Assembly: GCA_003140115.1 (NCBI GenBank)
Contig: PLIQ01000066.1
Location: forward strand, 1 to 12,998
DNA length: 12,998 nucleotides
Direction: 5' to 3'
Source of the DNA: Actinomycetota bacterium
GTDB taxonomy: Bacteria; Actinomycetota; Actinomycetes; Streptosporangiales; Streptosporangiaceae
The translations under genes and the position numbers were made by a program. Numbering within the stretch: the stretch's first letter is position 1; each line of letters opens with the position of its first letter. Under the pieces are notes generated by a model. The model ran no database searches. It had not been told where the DNA came from and worked only from the letters and a program-made list of their open reading frames with translations. Positions 12,274-12,998 of the stretch are shown in pieces.

Positions 12274-12998
12274 GTGACCCTTATTGACCTCCTGCCTGCC
12301 ACGCCTGAGCCGGACGCGGTCTTCGACGCCTTCGCGGGATGGTCGAAGCAGCGCGGCCTGGCGTTGTACCCGCATCAGGAGGAAGCGCTCATCGAGGTCG
12401 TGTCGGGCGCGAACGTCATCTTGTCCACTCCCACCGGGTCGGGGAAATCGCTGGTGGCGGCCGGTGCCCACTTCGCCGCGCTGGCGGACGGCCGGCGGAC
12501 GTTCTACACCGCGCCGATCAAGGCGCTGGTGTCGGAGAAGTTCTTCGACCTGTGCGCGGCGTTCGGCCCGGCCGAGGTCGGCATGATGACCGGGGACGCC
12601 AGCGTGAACGCGGAGGCGCCGATCATCTGCTGTACGGCCGAGGTGCTGGCCAGCATCGCGCTGCGCGACGGCGCCGCCGCCGACGTGGGCCAGGTCGTGA
12701 TGGATGAGTTCCACTTCTACGCCGACCCCGAGCGCGGCTGGGCCTGGCAGGTCCCGCTGATCGAGCTACCGCACGCTCAGTTCCTGCTGATGTCGGCCAC
12801 CCTCGGCGACGTCTCGCGGTTCCAGGAGGACCTGACCCGGCGTACCGGGCGGCCCACCGCGGTGATCGCGTCGACCGAGCGGCCGGTGCCGCTGGTCTTT
12901 TCCTTCTCGATCGAGCCGTTGCACGAGACCCTCGGCGAGCTGCTGTCCACCGGGCAGGCGCCGGTCTACGTGGTGCACTTCACCCAGGCGGCGGCGAT
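12274..12998 (+). CDS. DEAD/DEAH-box helicase (DUF3516-type), N-terminal part
   Basis: The frame is open to the right edge; 241 residues are visible. The first RecA-like domain shows the Q-like region LYPHQEEALIEV (31-42), Walker A TPTGSGKS (52-59), motif Ia APIKAL (80-85), motif Ib TGDAS (106-110), motif II DEFH (144-147) and motif III SAT (174-176). The second domain begins around PVYVVHFTQAA (230-240). DEFH in place of DEAD/DEXH, and the overall wording, match the actinobacterial superfamily 2 helicases annotated with a C-terminal DUF3516, which lies outside the window; this is from memory. It would unwind RNA or DNA using ATP. GTG 12274 begins the conserved TLIDLLPA; ATG 12247 is in frame and would add nine residues. 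Neither has a Shine-Dalgarno. The gene is divergent from the SDR. Confidence 0.85.
   Translation, partial: MTLIDLLPATPEPDAVFDAFAGWSKQRGLALYPHQEEALIEVVSGANVILSTPTGSGKSLVAAGAHFAALADGRRTFYTAPIKALVSEKFFDLCAAFGPAEVGMMTGDASVNAEAPIICCTAEVLASIALRDGAAADVGQVVMDEFHFYADPERGWAWQVPLIELPHAQFLLMSATLGDVSRFQEDLTRRTGRPTAVIASTERPVPLVFSFSIEPLHETLGELLSTGQAPVYVVHFTQAAA

Overview
The window comes from a GC-rich, actinomycete-type chromosome. The signs are strong G/C preference at third codon positions, several GTG starts, a leaderless-type start at the SDR gene, and a typically actinobacterial gene set: paired PadR and XRE regulators, an MFS exporter, an FtsX-type ABC transporter and a DUF3516-like helicase. I cannot place it to genus. 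There is no rRNA, tRNA, CRISPR array, phage module or recognisable transposase.

Layout, left to right. (1) 2-415 (+) is the 3' end of an ArsR-type winged-helix regulator. It converges on an MFS exporter (561-1826, -) across a 13-bp perfect hairpin. (2) The MFS gene is divergent from an XRE regulator (1908-2378, +). They share an 82-bp intergenic region with a perfect palindrome and a second, degenerate copy of it on the putative exporter promoter. (3) 2390-5068 holds two closely related secreted ricin-B lectin loci, both on the minus strand, flanking a glycosyltransferase (3297-4511, -). Both lectin copies look damaged: copy A is frameshifted, and copy B has lost its signal peptide and its stop codon. 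A 49-bp upstream segment stays nearly identical in both. (4) 5169-6385 (+) is a PadR regulator translationally coupled to a six-helix membrane protein, preceded by a cluster of CGTAG/CTACG half-sites. (5) 6643-8094 (+) is an orphan metal-dependent amidohydrolase behind a 257-bp leader rich in inverted repeats. (6) 11292 down to 8108 (-) is a compact operon: PadR regulator, ABC ATPase, FtsX/MacB-type permease. It has an exact 11-bp inverted repeat over its promoter, the arrangement of a self-regulated export or stress-response system. (7) 11376-12137 (-) is a YdfG-like short-chain dehydrogenase with a leaderless-type promoter, divergent from a partial DEAD/DEAH helicase (12274 to the edge, +).

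Four of the gene sets pair a local one-component regulator with a membrane or transport protein (one pairing, ArsR next to MFS, is only convergent). Three of these have palindromic DNA exactly where the regulator would bind. The least ordinary part is the damaged duplicate lectin locus around the glycosyltransferase. I found no convincing wholly new multi-gene system. The strongest unexplained signals are the conserved upstream element of the lectin copies and the operator-like arrays.
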